This document shows positions 26,908-35,788 of a stretch of 64,000 nucleotides of DNA, one piece after another. The translations under genes were made by a program, and so were the position numbers. This stretch comes from Candidatus Scalindua sp. (lineage in GTDB: Bacteria; Planctomycetota; Brocadiia; Brocadiales; Scalinduaceae): the NCBI GenBank assembly GCA_021776915.1, contig JAIQZU010000021.1:54850-118849 (forward strand), written 5' to 3'. The notes under the pieces are model-generated. The model worked only from the letters and a program-made list of their open reading frames with translations, was not told the origin of the DNA and did no database searches. Positions within the stretch are counted from its first letter, which is position 1. Each line of letters opens with the position of its first letter.

Positions 26908-28431
26908 ATGAGTATTATTGATGACGCATTAAAGAAAGTTCAGGATAATCTTGCTGAAAGAAAAGAAAAAGACTTCTCAAAAACTTACCAGAAACTCCAT
27001 GGATATCAAGGTGATCAAGAAAACATTGTGTCCGGCCAGACCAGAAAGAAAATAATCTGGTGTAAAAATGTTTATGTTGTGCTTTGTATCTTATGTGTTA
27101 TTGGTGGAGGCATTTACATGGCATATGATCACTACGGCCTTTCACCTTTACATTTAAAGCCAGAGTCGTCAAATCAGAAAAACTTACCGGTCCAACCTGA
27201 CAAGCCATCTTTGCCGGTACAACAAAAGGCAGTTCCACCCAAAACAGACCGGCCTGAACTTGCTGCCTCAGAGAGGGAAAAAATAACCGAACAAGTTTCA
27301 TCATCAAAGCCAGAGTTGTCAAAACAGAAAAACTTACCGGTTCAGCCTGACAAGCCATCTTTGCCGGCACAACAAAAGGCAGTTCCACTCAAAGCAGACC
27401 AGCCTGAACTTGTTCATACCGATAAAAAAGAGACAACTGAACAATATAAAAAAGGTTTAAACTTTTATGAACAGGGAAACTATAAAGAGGCAATGGATTG
27501 GTATCACAAGGCCGCAGCGAAGGGTCACGCCGTAGCACAATTCAACATAGGCCTCATGTACTCAAAGGGCCAGGGAGTAGAACAGGATTATGATGAGGCA
27601 GTCGATTGGTATCGTAAGGCTGCCAAACAGGGAAACGCAGAGGCACAGCTAAATATAGGTGATATGTATTCAAAAGGCCTGGGGGTAGAGCAGGATTATG
27701 ATGAAGCGGTACAGTGGTATCGAAAGGCTGCTAAACAGGGACTTTCGCAAGCACAATTCAAATTGGGTGAGAAATACGAAAATGGGCAGGGTATATATCA
27801 AGACTATGAAAAAGCTGCAAAATGGTACCGCAAAGCCGCTGAACAAGGAAATGCAGAGGCGCAAAATAGTATGGGAATCATGTATATTAAGGGACAGGGA
27901 GTAAAGCGGGATTATAAAGAGGCGTTACAATGGTGCCGCAATGCGGCAAAACAGGAATACTTACAGGCACAATATAACCTGGGAACCATATACTCTAAAG
28001 GCCTGGGAACAGAACAGGATTATAATAAAGCGGTAAAATGGTACCGCAAAGCCGCTGAACGGGGATATGCACAATCACAAACCATTCTTGGCCTGATGTA
28101 CTCTAAGGGCCAGGGAGTGGAGCAGGATTATAAAGAAGCAGTCAATTGGTACCGCAAGGCTGCTGAACAAGGATACGTGAAGGCGCAATTCAACCTGGGC
28201 GTTATGTACTCGGAAGGCCAGGGAGTGGAGCAGGACGATACAAAAGCGGCAAATTGGTATCGTAAGGCCGCTGAAGGAGGGTATGCACACGCTCAAGCCA
28301 TGCTTGGTTTCATTTATCATAAAGGCCAGGGAGTGGAGCAGGACAATAAAGAGGCGGTAAAATGGTATCGCAAGGCGGCTGAAAATGGAGTTGATTATGC
28401 AAAAGAAGCACTGGCAAGTTTAGAAGAGTAG
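26908..28431 (+). CDS. GspB-like single-span membrane protein with Sel1 repeats
   Basis: 507 residues. It starts MSIIDDALKKVQDNLAERK, which resembles the short cytoplasmic head of GspB/ExeB proteins (MSxILDALKKxE). A membrane helix (NVYVVLCILCVIGGGIY) is nearly identical to that of the preceding ExeA-type protein. Then come a proline-rich linker containing a 50-residue tandem duplication and about nine Sel1-like repeats. GspB partners GspA in secretin assembly, so these neighbours look like a GspA/GspB pair. GGAGG lies 12 bases before the start. The gene ends 15 bases before a convergent gene. Confidence 0.8.
   Translation: MSIIDDALKKVQDNLAERKEKDFSKTYQKLHGYQGDQENIVSGQTRKKIIWCKNVYVVLCILCVIGGGIYMAYDHYGLSPLHLKPESSNQKNLPVQPDKPSLPVQQKAVPPKTDRPELAASEREKITEQVSSSKPELSKQKNLPVQPDKPSLPAQQKAVPLKADQPELVHTDKKETTEQYKKGLNFYEQGNYKEAMDWYHKAAAKGHAVAQFNIGLMYSKGQGVEQDYDEAVDWYRKAAKQGNAEAQLNIGDMYSKGLGVEQDYDEAVQWYRKAAKQGLSQAQFKLGEKYENGQGIYQDYEKAAKWYRKAAEQGNAEAQNSMGIMYIKGQGVKRDYKEALQWCRNAAKQEYLQAQYNLGTIYSKGLGTEQDYNKAVKWYRKAAERGYAQSQTILGLMYSKGQGVEQDYKEAVNWYRKAAEQGYVKAQFNLGVMYSEGQGVEQDDTKAANWYRKAAEGGYAHAQAMLGFIYHKGQGVEQDNKEAVKWYRKAAENGVDYAKEALASLEE
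27156..27443 (+). repeat. 150-bp imperfect direct repeat in linker
   Basis: Two copies with a period of 150 bases (27156 and 27306), encoding the repeated text QKNLPVQPDKPSLP and QQKAVP in the linker of the GspB-like protein. The length is a multiple of three, so the frame is kept. Confidence 0.85.
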
Positions 28432-28446
28432 CATTCTTTTATTGTG

Positions 28447-30003
28447 TCATTTTATTACGCCTTCTTTTACCTTTTCCTCCTCTACCTTCGTTTTCTCTTT
28501 ATCTTGTTTCTCTAATTCTTTTTCTTCAGTGTCCCGTGGTAAACGCCCGATCCAGACATTACCGGTAACCAGATGCCAGTCAAGCCCCTCAATCTTGGGA
28601 GCTTTCTCAGGTGTATAGTTAATTATGAGCCTGTCTTCCGGTTTCATTTTTTTTACCCACGGTGTGAATGCTGATAAATGATTGAATTCCCGTTGTATAT
28701 TACGATAAATTTTCAGGTCTTCCGGAGGCATAATAATTGGTTCAAATCCCAGTACATAGCGCCAGGGTGCATGAGGATTCTTTAAAAAAGTTTGATAAAA
28801 TATACCCATGTTATTGCTGTATATAATACCCCCTGGATCTGGAAGCCAGGCAGCATGCTCTGGATTATCGAGATGAAGATATTTTATACTCAGATTCTGT
28901 GTCCAGCGACGTCCTGAATCATTGGTAACGGCAATATATAAGGTTCCCAATATCCCTATTGTTAATAAGGCTCTGCGCCATGATAAACGATCTATCTTGC
29001 TTTGAAGGACATCCTGGTACTCCAATGACATCCAGGCAACTAGCGCCACCATCCCCCAATCAAACCAGAACCTGTTCGCCACAAAGCCCAGCGCCCATCC
29101 CAAAACTGCCAGTATGAAGACCGGGTTATCAATAATTTCAGGATTCCATGTACCACGCATTTTACGCCATGCCAGCATTCCGGCAACAACCAGAATCATT
29201 AAAACATCACCACTGGAAGACTGGAATTCACCTACCAGCATATGTTGAAAATCATTGTTTCCAAATGCACGAATTACGTGGAGCAAATTTTGCTTTAAAA
29301 GCAGATAAGGATGTCCGGTAAACGATGCCCCTAATGCTATTCCAATAATAGTCGAAAAGCTGACGAGAATGGCCACACGCCATTCTCGTGCTATAAAAAA
29401 ACATATAACAGGCAGTCCAAGTAAATACCAGGCACAGTGGATCCATGTTGATGCGGCTATCAACAGTGTCAAGAAAACCAGGGCTTTGTAAGGTAATTTC
29501 TTGTTACGAAGTTTTGGCCATAAAAAACACAATACAAGAACCACCGACATAGTAAAAATATATGGCCTTCCCAGGAGTAATCGGTATATAAAGCCGGGAC
29601 TTGCAACAATGAGGGTGAGTAATACCATAGGCCATACTTCAGGACGATCCAACAACATTAAGGGTACGAGGGAGAAAAGCACAAACATGAAAATAACGGA
29701 AATATCAACCAGGTGATCTGTACTGTAATTCGTTGCTTTATAAAAGAGATTCAATATGGCATGCCAGCCTGGATGACTGTCCATTTTAACATCATCACGA
29801 AGCACAAGGATTTCACTCCACTCTTTTCCTGAAACAACCTTTGCAGCATGTCTGTTGGCATCATCCATGGGCACATATCCATACCCGATTATTCTGACAG
29901 GGATAATGGCGATAACAGCAACGAGAAGGCAGAAAACAAGGGGTTGTACTATAAGAGAGTGTTCAAACTGTGGTTTTGTACTTAATTTTTTTTCCGGTTC
30001 CAT
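28447..30003 (-). CDS. Polytopic membrane protein, GT-C-like
   Basis: 518 residues with about eleven hydrophobic helices in the first 370 residues and a soluble C-terminal part ending in a Lys/Glu-rich tail. An early acidic pair in the first outside loop, YVPMDDANRHAAKV (about residues 43-56), and the multi-span layout resemble GT-C glycosyltransferases that use lipid-linked sugars. I see no decisive motif, so a general polytopic membrane protein is equally possible. The gene is convergent with the Sel1 gene; a dispersed repeat starts 18 bases upstream of its start codon. Confidence 0.6.
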   Translation of the reverse strand: MEPEKKLSTKPQFEHSLIVQPLVFCLLVAVIAIIPVRIIGYGYVPMDDANRHAAKVVSGKEWSEILVLRDDVKMDSHPGWHAILNLFYKATNYSTDHLVDISVIFMFVLFSLVPLMLLDRPEVWPMVLLTLIVASPGFIYRLLLGRPYIFTMSVVLVLCFLWPKLRNKKLPYKALVFLTLLIAASTWIHCAWYLLGLPVICFFIAREWRVAILVSFSTIIGIALGASFTGHPYLLLKQNLLHVIRAFGNNDFQHMLVGEFQSSSGDVLMILVVAGMLAWRKMRGTWNPEIIDNPVFILAVLGWALGFVANRFWFDWGMVALVAWMSLEYQDVLQSKIDRLSWRRALLTIGILGTLYIAVTNDSGRRWTQNLSIKYLHLDNPEHAAWLPDPGGIIYSNNMGIFYQTFLKNPHAPWRYVLGFEPIIMPPEDLKIYRNIQREFNHLSAFTPWVKKMKPEDRLIINYTPEKAPKIEGLDWHLVTGNVWIGRLPRDTEEKELEKQDKEKTKVEEEKVKEGVIK

Positions 30004-30020
30004 CGTATTATGTTAATTCT

Positions 30021-30132
30021 CAAGTTAGGTCGCTATCGCTACAAAAACTATCCTTCGACTCCGCTCAGGATGACGCCACACTGAGCGGAGTCGAAGTGTT
30101 ACCAACATTGCAATTCCTATGCATGAATTTAA
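30021..30132 (+). repeat. Dispersed palindromic element, copy 4
   Basis: caagttaggtcgctatc, then ccttcgactccgctcagga facing ctgagcggagtcgaagtg (a near-perfect palindrome), then aacattgcaattcctatgcatgaattt. Same ends and hairpin type as 3511-3662. Confidence 0.75.
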
Positions 30133-30310
30133 CAGTGCGAACCTCGTATGATTACTTTTGTGAAAAATTATACGAGTTTGTTTGATTGCGCGCTTATCCC
30201 ACGTGTTTTTACAAAAATTAAATAATAAAGCTTTAAGGTTGCAAGAATAATAGTAAAACAATCAGAAAAATACAAATTCTTTTTCAAATATAACAAAACA
30301 ACAAAAAGAC

Positions 30311-30338
30311 TTTACATTTGAGAAAAAAACGTTATAGT
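30311..30338 (+). promoter_or_regulatory. Possible sigma-70 promoter for the two-component operon
   Basis: TTTACA (30311-30316), 16-base spacer, TATAGT (30333-30338), about 220 bases before the kinase start, leaving a long leader. Confidence 0.35.
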
Positions 30339-30497
30339 AAGTCGTTAGTATTTCAGAAGATAAACAGGTTTTATGAAGTATTATCTGAAGTAATAAAATA
30401 TCTTTATCTGTGAAAAAGTAAAACGACTATGATACAAAGTCCAAATCTTTGTTCATTAAAAAGAACGCTGAATTTCAGGAAATTTATTAGTTATATC

Positions 30498-30545
30498 AAG
30501 ACCCAATTGTCAGGAGATTATTGATTCTGCATTTGGGTCTTTTTC
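30498..30545 (+). terminator. Terminator-like stem-loop in the kinase leader
   Basis: AAGACCCAA (30498-30506) pairs with TTGGGTCTT (30533-30541), followed by TTTC and more T. It lies 12 bases before the ATG at 30558, so it could be an attenuator. The loop of 26 bases contains an AGGAG word. Confidence 0.4.
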
Positions 30546-30557
30546 TTTAGAGAAACC

Positions 30558-32306
30558 ATGTCAAAAAGAAAATTAATTGGTCACATATTATTAGAAAAGA
30601 ATCTTGTAACTGAAGATCAGATAAAAGAGGCTATAGACCTGCAGAAAACAAGCGGAAAGCCGTTGGGGAACATATTAGTTGAGCTTGGTTACATTACGAG
30701 TAATCTGATTACGGAAGCCCTCAATATTGTCCAGAAGAGAGAGGAGCAATTAGCACAGCTCCTTAATGTATCTTCAGATATGATTAAAGAGATGGAGCTG
30801 ACGTCCTTGCTTAAGTATACCATGGATGAGGCTGCCAGGATCATAAATGCTGACAGGTGCACCTTGTATCTGGTAGACGAAAAGACCAATGAACTCAGGA
30901 GTTTTATAGCACAGAGGGCTGAGGTTCAAGAGATACGAATGCCCCTTGGCAAGGGCATAGCAGGCTTTGTAGCAAAGACAGGTGAACTGGTTAACCTTGA
31001 AGATGCGTATAAGAGTCCCCTATTTGACCCACGTACAGACAAGGAGACAGGATACAGGACTCGCACTGTTCTGTGCATTCCCCTGAAAGATAGAAATAAT
31101 AAGATAATAGGAGCGCTACAGGCACTAAATAAAAAAGGAGACTGTGCATTTACTTTTAATGATGAGTGGCTGTTTAAGTCTTACGGCAGTTGCGCTACTA
31201 ATGCGATATCGGCAGTTTTGTCTGATGAAGATACAGATCCAGCTTCCAAGGCTTCACAAAATATGGAAAGGCTCAGCCTTACCGTAGAGAACATTCCGGA
31301 TGGGGTGATAATGATCAATAAGGACGAGGATTCAGTTGTGGTAAATCCTGCAGCAAGATGGATGTTGGGTTTAGAGGTCAATAAGACTTTGAACAAAAAA
31401 AATACTATAGAAAGACTTGAAGAGGTAGGCCTTGTCAGTGTAACAAAATGGCTGGAGGGTAGTACAGAAGATCTGCCTTCTCAAGAAATAACAATTCAAG
31501 AACCTGAAGCCAGGGTGGTAAAAGTTGATTTCGCAGATATAGAAGGGCAGTCTAAAGAAAACAACAGGAAAGGCTTTGTTGCTGTTTTAAAAGATATTAC
31601 GAAAGAAAGGGAAATTGAAAGAATTAAATCCGAATTCATAGCTATCGCCTCTCACGAATTTATTTCTCCCATTACATCCATTAAGAATGCCATAAGCCTG
31701 CTGGTTCAGGGAGCTCTGGGTCCTAATACAGAACCCCAGCAAAAGTTCTTAAAGATGATTCAGGAGAGTGCGGAATACCTTACGTATCTAACTACCACTC
31801 TATTCGATTTATCCCTTATAGAATCAAATAAGATATATCTAAAGCCGGAAAAAGTAGACGTTGGTCAGATAGCAAGGAGTGTTGTAGATAACACACAATA
31901 CATGGCGAAAAAGAAAGAGATTTCACTCATTGTTAATGATGATAACCCCCCTCCTGCACTGGCAGACTATAACAGAACAAGGCAGTCAATGCTGGCTATC
32001 CTGGATAACGCCTGTAAGTTTACTCCAAATGGCGGAGAAATCGTAGTCAATATTAAGTTAAGAGAGAAAAAAGAGGTAGAGTTTAGTGTTAAAGACAACG
32101 GACCCGGCATATCCCTTGAGGAACAGGAGAAAATATTCGACAGATTTTATCAAATAGAAGACGCCATAACCCGGGAGAGCTATGGTATGGGTATAGGTTT
32201 AAGCATATGCAGGGATATTGTTACGGCACAGGGAGGAAGGTTGTGGGTGGAAAGTAAGGAAGGAAAGGGCAGCAAATTTATTTTCACCTTACCTTTATAT
32301 AAATGA
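30558..32306 (+). CDS. Sensor histidine kinase with GspE-N-like, GAF and PAS domains
   Basis: 582 residues, no membrane span. Residues 1-65 look like the N-terminal domain of PilB/GspE (LIGHILLEKNLVTEDQIKEA, GKPLGNILVELGYIT), a domain that in MshE binds cyclic di-GMP. A GAF domain (about 75-220), a PAS-like domain (about 235-340), the HisKA box ASHEFISPITSI with the phospho-His near 366, and an HATPase domain (NACKFTPNGG, DNGPGIS, GMGIGLS) follow. It overlaps the response regulator by four bases (ATGA). It sits just before the pilus genes and the shared GspE-N-like domain suggests that it senses pilus state or c-di-GMP; this is inference. Confidence 0.9.
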   Translation: MSKRKLIGHILLEKNLVTEDQIKEAIDLQKTSGKPLGNILVELGYITSNLITEALNIVQKREEQLAQLLNVSSDMIKEMELTSLLKYTMDEAARIINADRCTLYLVDEKTNELRSFIAQRAEVQEIRMPLGKGIAGFVAKTGELVNLEDAYKSPLFDPRTDKETGYRTRTVLCIPLKDRNNKIIGALQALNKKGDCAFTFNDEWLFKSYGSCATNAISAVLSDEDTDPASKASQNMERLSLTVENIPDGVIMINKDEDSVVVNPAARWMLGLEVNKTLNKKNTIERLEEVGLVSVTKWLEGSTEDLPSQEITIQEPEARVVKVDFADIEGQSKENNRKGFVAVLKDITKEREIERIKSEFIAIASHEFISPITSIKNAISLLVQGALGPNTEPQQKFLKMIQESAEYLTYLTTTLFDLSLIESNKIYLKPEKVDVGQIARSVVDNTQYMAKKKEISLIVNDDNPPPALADYNRTRQSMLAILDNACKFTPNGGEIVVNIKLREKKEVEFSVKDNGPGISLEEQEKIFDRFYQIEDAITRESYGMGIGLSICRDIVTAQGGRLWVESKEGKGSKFIFTLPLYK

Positions 32307-32692
32307 CAGATAAAAATCTTTTGTTACTGGTTGAAGACGATCTTTATAGTTCTGAAACTTTAAAGTTTGCTCTGGAAGCCAAAGGACATGAAGTGGTATT
32401 AGCCACAAATGGAAAAGATGCATTAAACCTTGTTAGAGTAAAACATCCTCAGCTTATTATACTTGATATCATGTTGCCAAAGATGGACGGATATCATTTC
32501 TGCAGGTTGGTAAAGTTTGATGCCCGGTTTAAGGATATACCTGTTATTATCGTCAGTTCCAAGATACAGGAAGCTGACAAGAAATTGGGTATTGCCTGCG
32601 GTGGAAATGAGTATGTGACAAAACCATACGATATAAATAACCTTATAAACATGGTAGAGGGATATTTAAAAACTTTGAATAATCCTTCCTAA
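32303..32692 (+). CDS. Single-domain response regulator
   Basis: 129 residues, a receiver domain only: acidic pair in LLVEDDLYS, phospho-acceptor Asp in LIILDIMLPKMDGY (about 54), and conserved Lys in YVTKPYD. There is no output domain, so it acts through protein contact like CheY or PilG/PilH. Start overlaps the kinase stop; the two form a dedicated pair upstream of pilC. Confidence 0.94.
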   Translation: MTDKNLLLLVEDDLYSSETLKFALEAKGHEVVLATNGKDALNLVRVKHPQLIILDIMLPKMDGYHFCRLVKFDARFKDIPVIIVSSKIQEADKKLGIACGGNEYVTKPYDINNLINMVEGYLKTLNNPS

Positions 32693-33061
32693 TCAAATAT
32701 CCAGAAAGTCCCATACTATCCTTAAATATAGTAAAAAAGCGTACCCAAGCTGTTATATTTCTTATAAGTGATGCCTTGTTCATCATGTTTTTTAAATCTG
32801 TACACTTTTATCAAATTTCTGGTAAACATCCACATATTGGTATACAATATGTGTCAGAAACAAATACTTATTTGTTTAAAAATGTCATTATGATACACAC
32901 TTTAATCTGGTATCTTTTTTCTAAGAAACCAGTCTTATTGTTGTATCATGCTTAAACCTGAATGTTTACATTAAATCATCTGAAATATTTCAAGAAATGG
33001 CACGTTATGTGTAACACTTAATATTTCTATTTTACATCAGAAATAAACCTAAAAGATTAAT
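32693..33061. other. Intergenic region before pilC
   Basis: No gene seen. It contains a perfect inverted repeat at 32831-32853 and a looser one (ATGATACA at 32890, TGTATCAT at 32942). No clear terminator. Confidence 0.5.
32831..32853. promoter_or_regulatory. Perfect 9-bp inverted repeat, possible operator
   Basis: CACATATTG, five-base centre GTATA, CAATATGTG. AT-rich and without a T-run, so it looks more like a dimeric protein-binding site than a terminator. It lies about 210 bases upstream of pilC. Confidence 0.3.
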
Positions 33062-34285
33062 ATGTCGACCTTTAGTTACAAAGCCAGGGACAGAGTCGGG
33101 AAAGCTATAACCGGTACTTTAGACGCACCGGATGCGAATGTAGCCAGGGCCCGGCTGGGTGAAATGGGTTATATACCCATTACGCTGAAAGAAGGCAAGG
33201 CCAAAGCCAAAGAAAAGGGCCCTGCAACAGGTTTTCTCAAGCCTAAGATTCGCCCCAAGGATATTATAATCTTTACCCGTCAACTTGCGACACTCTTTGC
33301 CGCCGGTATCCCCCTGCTCAGAAGCATCCAGGCCCTTGCCGAGCAGATAGAAAATAAGACCCTCAAGGAAGTACTTCAGAAGGTAACAGCAGAAATTCAA
33401 ACCGGCGCTGCATTCTCTGATGCACTTGCAAAACATCCAAAAGCCTTTTCAGGGATTTACGTCAGCATGATACGGGCAGGGGAGGCATCCGGTACTCTGG
33501 AGGATATACTTAAGAGACTTGCTCTTTTAGCAGAGCATGATGCAGAGACCAAGGCCAAGATTAAGGCCGCCACCCGCTATCCAAAGATAGTCATAGGGGC
33601 AATGTTGGTAGCCATAGTTATACTTATGAAATTTGTAGTCCCGAATTTCATGCAAATCTTTGAGACGGTTGAGCTTGAACTTCCGTTGGCAACAAGAATG
33701 CTGATAAAGGCTAATTACGTATTTACAAACTACTGGTACATTCTCTTTGGCGGAGCGGGAATCCTTTTCTTTGCCTTCAGTAAATTTAAAAAGACTAAAT
33801 ATGGGCGCAGGCAGATGGACGCACTTAACCTGAAGATACCAATCTTCGGTCCTATTTTCCTCAAGGTTGCAATGTCTGTCTTTACAAGAACCCTGTCCAC
33901 ACTGAACCGAAGCGGCATTTCAATCATTAAAAATCTGGAGATATGTGCAGAGGTAGTGGATAATGTAATTATAGCTGAAGTAATTGATCATCTTAAAGAA
34001 AATGTCAAAGAGGGTAAGAGTATTGCCAGTACTATGAAAGAGAGTACAATCTTTCCCCCGATGGTGATACAGATGATGTCTGCAGGAGAGGAATCCGGTG
34101 AGCTGGACGACATGCTCGTAAAGGTCTCTGAGTATTACGATTTAGAGGTAGATTATGCTATAGGGAATATTTCCAGTCTTATCGAGCCTGTCCTTCTTGC
34201 CTTCCTTGGAGTAGTGGTACTTTTTCTTATGTTAGCAATTTTTATGCCAATGTGGGACCTTGTCAAACTGGCCCAGGAACAGTAG
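33062..34285 (+). CDS. pilC: Type IV pilus inner-membrane platform protein PilC/GspF/MshG
   Basis: 407 residues with two T2SSF domains and three membrane spans (about 178-198, 220-240, 372-395). Typical family text: FSYKARDRVGKAITGTLDA at the start, FTRQLATLFAAGIPL, and MIRAGEASGTLEDILKRLA with its second-domain counterpart MSAGEESGELDDML. It anchors the PilB and PilT motors to the pilus base. It is the first gene of the pilus structural group, directly followed by a pilin gene after 342 bases. Confidence 0.96.
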   Translation: MSTFSYKARDRVGKAITGTLDAPDANVARARLGEMGYIPITLKEGKAKAKEKGPATGFLKPKIRPKDIIIFTRQLATLFAAGIPLLRSIQALAEQIENKTLKEVLQKVTAEIQTGAAFSDALAKHPKAFSGIYVSMIRAGEASGTLEDILKRLALLAEHDAETKAKIKAATRYPKIVIGAMLVAIVILMKFVVPNFMQIFETVELELPLATRMLIKANYVFTNYWYILFGGAGILFFAFSKFKKTKYGRRQMDALNLKIPIFGPIFLKVAMSVFTRTLSTLNRSGISIIKNLEICAEVVDNVIIAEVIDHLKENVKEGKSIASTMKESTIFPPMVIQMMSAGEESGELDDMLVKVSEYYDLEVDYAIGNISSLIEPVLLAFLGVVVLFLMLAIFMPMWDLVKLAQEQ

Positions 34286-34627
34286 TGGTAATTACATTTT
34301 GTTGTTCTCTCTATCCGGAGTCAGCAGGACTGAGGAATTGAATTTTTTATTTTACTTTCTTTGTGTTTCGACGTAAACTTACGGAGTTCAGCCAGTCAAC
34401 ATATTTGAATAATTGATACGGAAGAGTGAACCAGGGTTTTGTATTGCCATTTTGATGCGTTTACTTTATATTTTGGAGAAGCAGAAAGGAGGGAAGTATA
34501 TGGCATGATAAAGGTTGTTTTATGTTGAGTAATTTTAGCAAGTTAAATGAGTATGCTTAGTGTTAAAAATATGTTTGTCATGCTGATTTGTATTCACATT
34601 TTTCTAAAATAATAAAGGAGAAGAAAT
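34286..34627. other. Intergenic region before the major pilin
   Basis: No gene or strong hairpin seen. It presumably contains the pilin promoter and leader; I could not fix a promoter with confidence. Confidence 0.45.
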
Positions 34628-35020
34628 ATGTTATCAGAATCAAAAAGGAAAAGTGAAAAAGGTTTTACACTCATAGAACTCATTATGGTGATTGTTATCC
34701 TGGGTATAATAGCAGGCGTTGCTATACCCAAGTTTTTAAGTTTGTCCACCAGTGCAAAAACCAGTGCAGCCAGGGGAGTCGGCGGAGCATTAAGCGGCAC
34801 TATAATGTCACTGCATACTAATTACCTCTTGAACGCTACTGCCTATACTGCCGATGATGTAATCGCTAATACACAATACGGTGGCGGTTTAACGTCTGCC
34901 AATGTAACTAATGCAGCTAATGTAATCACATGTAATTACAAAGGTACAAATTACACATGGAACTTTACTGCCGCTTCTGGTGATAACGCTGCCTACATAA
35001 CAGAGACTGGAACCTGGTGA
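34628..35020 (+). CDS. Type IV major pilin, MshA-like
   Basis: 130 residues. Short leader MLSESKRKSEKG, then FTLIELIMVIVILGIIAGV with Glu at +5, cut by prepilin peptidase after Gly. The following AIPKFLSLSTSAKTSAARG is close to MSHA-type pilins. AAAGGAGAAG stands six bases before the ATG, the strongest ribosome site in the pilus locus, as expected for an abundant subunit. Its own long upstream and downstream spacers suggest separate expression. Paralogous to the pilin at 12765. Confidence 0.94.
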   Translation: MLSESKRKSEKGFTLIELIMVIVILGIIAGVAIPKFLSLSTSAKTSAARGVGGALSGTIMSLHTNYLLNATAYTADDVIANTQYGGGLTSANVTNAANVITCNYKGTNYTWNFTAASGDNAAYITETGTW

Positions 35021-35239
35021 TTCCGCTGCTACATTAACAGAGACTTCAGGTTTCCAGTAATAAGGCTGAATGTCTCTGCATGTAATTCGTATATGTAGCA
35101 GAGATATCAGGGTTGCCAGTAATCTGTAATCTGACCAACTTATGATATTTAATCAAGATTTCAAGGTGTTTTCATGATGCAATTCAAATGTGAGACGGTT
35201 TGGCCAGATTCCGGTGCTTTATAAAGGAAGGTTTAAAAC

Positions 35240-35698
35240 GTGAAGAAATACGTTCGGGGAATGATGATTAGCCGCAAGGAGGGATTCACCCTCCTTGAGC
35301 TGATAATGGTCATGATAATAATGGGAATAACGCTGGCTGTAGCTATTCCTAAGTTTGCGGGTAAGAGTTCAGTTGAACTTCAGGTTGTAGCCAGGCAGGT
35401 GCAGTCCGATATCCGCTATACACAGGAGTTGGCAATGAGTAAGCACAGCAAATCGTCAATAGCGTTTACATCAGGAGGTAAAGATTACAGTATTACATGT
35501 TCGAATTTTAGTAAGACGAAATACATGCCTAAGGATGCCAAAGCCGAATTTGACTCAGACTCTACCGCCCTTACCTTCAAGTTTAATTCATTAGGCGAAC
35601 CAATTGTGGGGGCAGGCAAAAAATTAAGGCTCTCAGTAGGAGAAGAGTATATAGACATAGTTGTTGAAACCATAACCGGCAGGGCGATTATCCAGTAA
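35240..35698 (+). CDS. Minor pseudopilin, GspH/FimT/MshC-like (cassette A)
   Basis: 152 residues from GTG 35240 with AGGAAGG upstream. Leader ends KEG, then FTLLELIMVMIIMGITLAV. The body VARQVQSDIRYTQELAMSKHSKSSIAF is typical of GspH/FimT. About half its positions match the protein at 38661, including the C-terminal VETITGRAIIQ against VENVTGRATIQ, so the two are duplicates. First gene of a four-gene cassette repeated downstream. Confidence 0.92.
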   Translation: MKKYVRGMMISRKEGFTLLELIMVMIIMGITLAVAIPKFAGKSSVELQVVARQVQSDIRYTQELAMSKHSKSSIAFTSGGKDYSITCSNFSKTKYMPKDAKAEFDSDSTALTFKFNSLGEPIVGAGKKLRLSVGEEYIDIVVETITGRAIIQ

Positions 35699-35788
35699 GC
35701 ATAACCGTCAGGCAATTATTAAAATGAGATTACTTCGTATTTGCTTCAACGATACAAATGGTTTTTTTAGAGGAAAAAGGTTTTGAGA

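Larger units (their letters stand above)
30133..30557. other. Intergenic region upstream of the histidine kinase
   Basis: No gene seen. It is very AT-rich, with a promoter-like pair at 30311-30338 and a stem-loop with T-run at 30498-30545 just before the kinase start. Confidence 0.5.

Noticed and set aside
26200..28420. Recurring 108-bp-scale repeats as a possible CRISPR or satellite
   Set aside because: They are the coding sequence of Sel1 protein repeats in frame, not non-coding direct repeats with spacers. No CRISPR array is seen in the window.
32998..33012. Sigma-54-type promoter (TGGCACG) before pilC
   Set aside because: The -24 half fits, but the -12 half reads GTGT instead of TTGC; not enough to claim.
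34286..34627. Cyclic di-GMP riboswitch before the pilin
   Set aside because: I looked for the conserved GEMM core and did not find it here or in the other pilus intergenic regions.
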